A stretch of DNA of 64,000 nt from Cytophaga sp. FL35 (lineage in GTDB: Bacteria; Bacteroidota; Bacteroidia; Flavobacteriales; Flavobacteriaceae): contig NZ_JACSOH010000018.1 in NCBI RefSeq assembly GCF_014349235.1, positions 33,468-97,467 of the forward strand, given 5' to 3'. The notes beneath the pieces were generated by a model, which did not search any database, was not told the DNA's origin, and saw nothing but the letters and a program-made list of their open reading frames with translations. The position numbers were made by a program, and so were the translations under genes. Of this stretch, positions 63,301-64,000 are shown one piece after another (position 1 is the first letter of the stretch; the number at the start of each line of letters is the position of its first letter).

Positions 63301-63539
63301 GTTTTGTATCCTAGGTAGGAGAAGGATAGAGTTTGACCTTGACTAGCGTTAATGGCATAGTTTCCATCAAAATCGGTTTGGGTACCTGAGGTGGTACCCT
63401 GCACCACAATGTTAACCCCTGGTAACGGTAGTCCGTCCGCATCGGAGACCGTACCAGTAATGGTTTTGTCTTGTGCAAAAGAGATTTGCACTAATAACGC
63501 TAGGAATAGCGTCAACAATCCTTTGTGTTTTGCTCTCAT
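60309..63539 (-). CDS. SusC/RagA-family TonB-dependent outer-membrane transporter
   Basis: A 1076-residue protein starting at the ATG at 63539, giving a signal ending QISFAQ. A carboxypeptidase-like domain (TITGTVSDADGLPLPGVNIVVQGT) is followed by the TonB-box/plug opening LEEVVVTAFGAGDRNAKATV and the plug, then a 22-strand barrel ending SLGVNLQLSF. There is no STN domain, so it is not a FecA-type signal transducer. It is the first gene of a four-gene operon without any glycoside hydrolase, peptidase or sulfatase; the imported compound may be a peptide, a lipid-linked molecule or a glycan processed elsewhere. Confidence 0.96.
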   Translation of the reverse strand: MRAKHKGLLTLFLALLVQISFAQDKTITGTVSDADGLPLPGVNIVVQGTTSGTQTDFDGNYAINASQGQTLSFSYLGYKTETRAVGASNTINLQMAEDAEALEEVVVTAFGAGDRNAKATVYANQTVKSEDLLSVPNKNALEALRGKAAGVNLSTASGSVGSSTKIVLRGSGSLTGNNNALIVIDGVAIDNTATSGGAGASTTGYSDFGNRFNDVNPDDIASVTILKGPSATSLYGSRGASGVVLITTKSGKGKKMQVNYNGSSSMESAIILLQRQSKFGQGYDNLHLDSGENWSWGPAFDGVVRPWTSPIDADGDGALESLTRPYSAVRDQLKDFFNTGYTVTHNLNVSGSNDGFNYYVSYGNTDQTGILENTSYNRNNITLKASAELSDRLKSDFKFSYANVKQNTAQEGSRAFEGNNAYAMAIQSPVNIPFSELRDYQSPYHDIDGYWGSYSSVNPYYILNEYGNEGDIDNFLANASLTYNFLDNLSLSGRFGGNVVNTQTDVWTPTFTPAQQLVWTDDLQIATRNSKHSSLGEYINTNLKVENLDATVMLNYDTSFTDDLKLTASGGYNFFQRSTERLTGSSVGGLVVPGTYNLANSSQQPRSDMRRTKYRIFGVLGNASLGYKDAAFLEVSARNDWSSTLPKANNSFLYGAVGTSVVLTDLFNIENNVMNYAKLRASYGTSGKDADLYLLNSYFVGNPEIVGLGDFALNLPKNGVPGFTIGDRIGNPDLKPELTTTYEVGADFGFFKNRVNVEYTYYHSIHDDQLVTISLPRSTGYTQTVSNIGRMENKGHELSLTLKPINGLVDGLNFELFGTFSTNDNEVVTITDDIDELTIGTFGFAAGTTVNMVAKEGLPYGTFKGNDFKYTPDGQVIVDPNTGYPVYTDEDVILGNNQPDYLLNFGANVNYKGFGFRVLFDKKEGGLFASQTKYNTNFNGTNVNTSVYNREPFIFPNSVADNGDGTFSENTVQITEQGYFTDYDPPVSTQLIDASFLKLREMEFSYTFAKEFLKDTFITNARISVFGKNLKYWLPSENKYADPEINGPSLTGNAQGIETTQTPSSRSLGVNLQLSF

Positions 63540-63566
63540 TTTATAATTATTTGAATTAGCTGATGG

Positions 63567-63627
63567 CAAAAATCATAATTTAACGTTAATAATGCAATTA
63601 TTTTTAACTAAAACTTATGCATGCATA
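63567..63627 (-). promoter_or_regulatory. candidate susC promoter with two palindromes
   Basis: On the minus strand: TTG (63595-63597), 20-base spacer, GATTTTTG (63567-63574; one mismatch to TAnnTTTG), 27 bases to the ATG. TTAACGTTAA (63580-63589), a perfect 10-bp palindrome, lies in the spacer. TATGCATGCATA (63616-63627), a perfect 12-bp palindrome, lies about 18 bases upstream of the TTG. Both could bind a regulator. The rest of 63540-63963 is AT-rich and shows no gene. Confidence 0.4.
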
Positions 63628-63963
63628 GTAAAAATTATGTTATATAATGGTGATATATGGTGGCTTTTTATGATAATTCCACAGATTTTGTCGGTTGTGT
63701 TATGGAAATACGTTATTTAGCCCATCCTTAATAGAAATCGTGGGTTTAATGTGTTAAAAAATTCTTGATTTTTCAATAATTAGGTTTATTGTTTGTTTTG
63801 GTAAAATTAGTAAGAAACGTACTACGTAAAGTGATTAAATATCAGATTTTATGTGGTGAAATTTTAGAAATCTAGTTTTTTTCTTGTCAATTTGGGCTTT
63901 GCTTCTGTAGTTTTTTAGTTGAATGGTTTTGTAGTTGCTCTTTTGATTGTTGATACTTTCGCG

Positions 63964-64000
63964 TTTTTTTTTTTTTTTTTTTTTTTTGTTTTTTTTTTTT
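63964..64000 (+). repeat. poly-T tract at window end
   Basis: About 24 T, one G, then 12 T, running into the end of the window. No similar homopolymer occurs elsewhere in the window. It could be a real slippery tract, a contig edge or a sequencing artefact. Confidence 0.9.

Overview
The window looks like ordinary chromosome from a member of the Flavobacteriaceae (Bacteroidota), probably a free-living or marine relative of Maribacter, Zobellia or Arenibacter. The evidence: TAnnTTTG promoter boxes instead of sigma70 -10 boxes, few Shine-Dalgarno sequences, a SusC/SusD pair, a protein with a type B sorting tail next to PorP/SprF and an OmpA-type partner, an Hpt-Adk fusion, and outer-membrane and lipoprotein families typical of this group. 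I saw no rRNA, tRNA, CRISPR array, insertion sequence, integrase or prophage gene.

Layout. 1-8.5 kb: a minus-strand pdxJ/hydrolase pair, then a plus-strand envelope run (CBS-ACT protein, nadK, DUF6089, uppS, bamA, two Skp/OmpH chaperones) closed by a strong terminator. 8.5-15.6 kb: a glycosyltransferase, a methyltransferase, gcvP, a UbiA-like membrane protein with half of its metal-binding motifs missing, an ECF-like sigma factor with a small HxxxCxxC partner, a rhodanese lipoprotein and a deoxyribonucleotidase. 15.7-23.1 kb: a 2268-residue soluble histidine kinase with about fifteen near-identical tandem PAS units, plus a single-domain response regulator. 23.2-31.6 kb: M3 peptidase, an EF-hand membrane protein, purE-purK, hpt-adk with a TTG start, a SIMPL protein, obg, a DUF4136 lipoprotein and an unknown membrane protein. 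31.6-39.2 kb: a transglutaminase-like protein with a Cys-rich/carboxypeptidase-regulatory membrane partner, and a 2011-residue alpha-2-macroglobulin that keeps its thioester motif. 39.2-47.2 kb: a candidate 32-residue membrane peptide, an atypical SDR, a cupin, a zinc-ribbon membrane protein, and the surface-protein operon (type B CTD protein, PorP/SprF, PorE-like OmpA protein). 47.4-57.5 kb: mpl, radC, a polysaccharide deacetylase-like protein, a YjjG-type nucleotidase, envelope proteins, rarA, rhomboid and rlmB. 57.5-63.5 kb: a SusC-SusD operon with two further lipoproteins and no glycoside hydrolase. 63.5-64.0 kb: AT-rich upstream DNA ending in a poly-T tract.

Most genes are housekeeping or envelope genes. 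The observations most worth following up are the PAS-array kinase, a recurring TAnnTTTG-N4-ATG arrangement that predicts leaderless mRNAs at four to five genes, the UbiA-like and SDR proteins that have lost catalytic residues, the candidate 32-residue membrane peptide, and two palindromes at the susC promoter. All functional calls come from reading motifs and recalling families; no database search was run.
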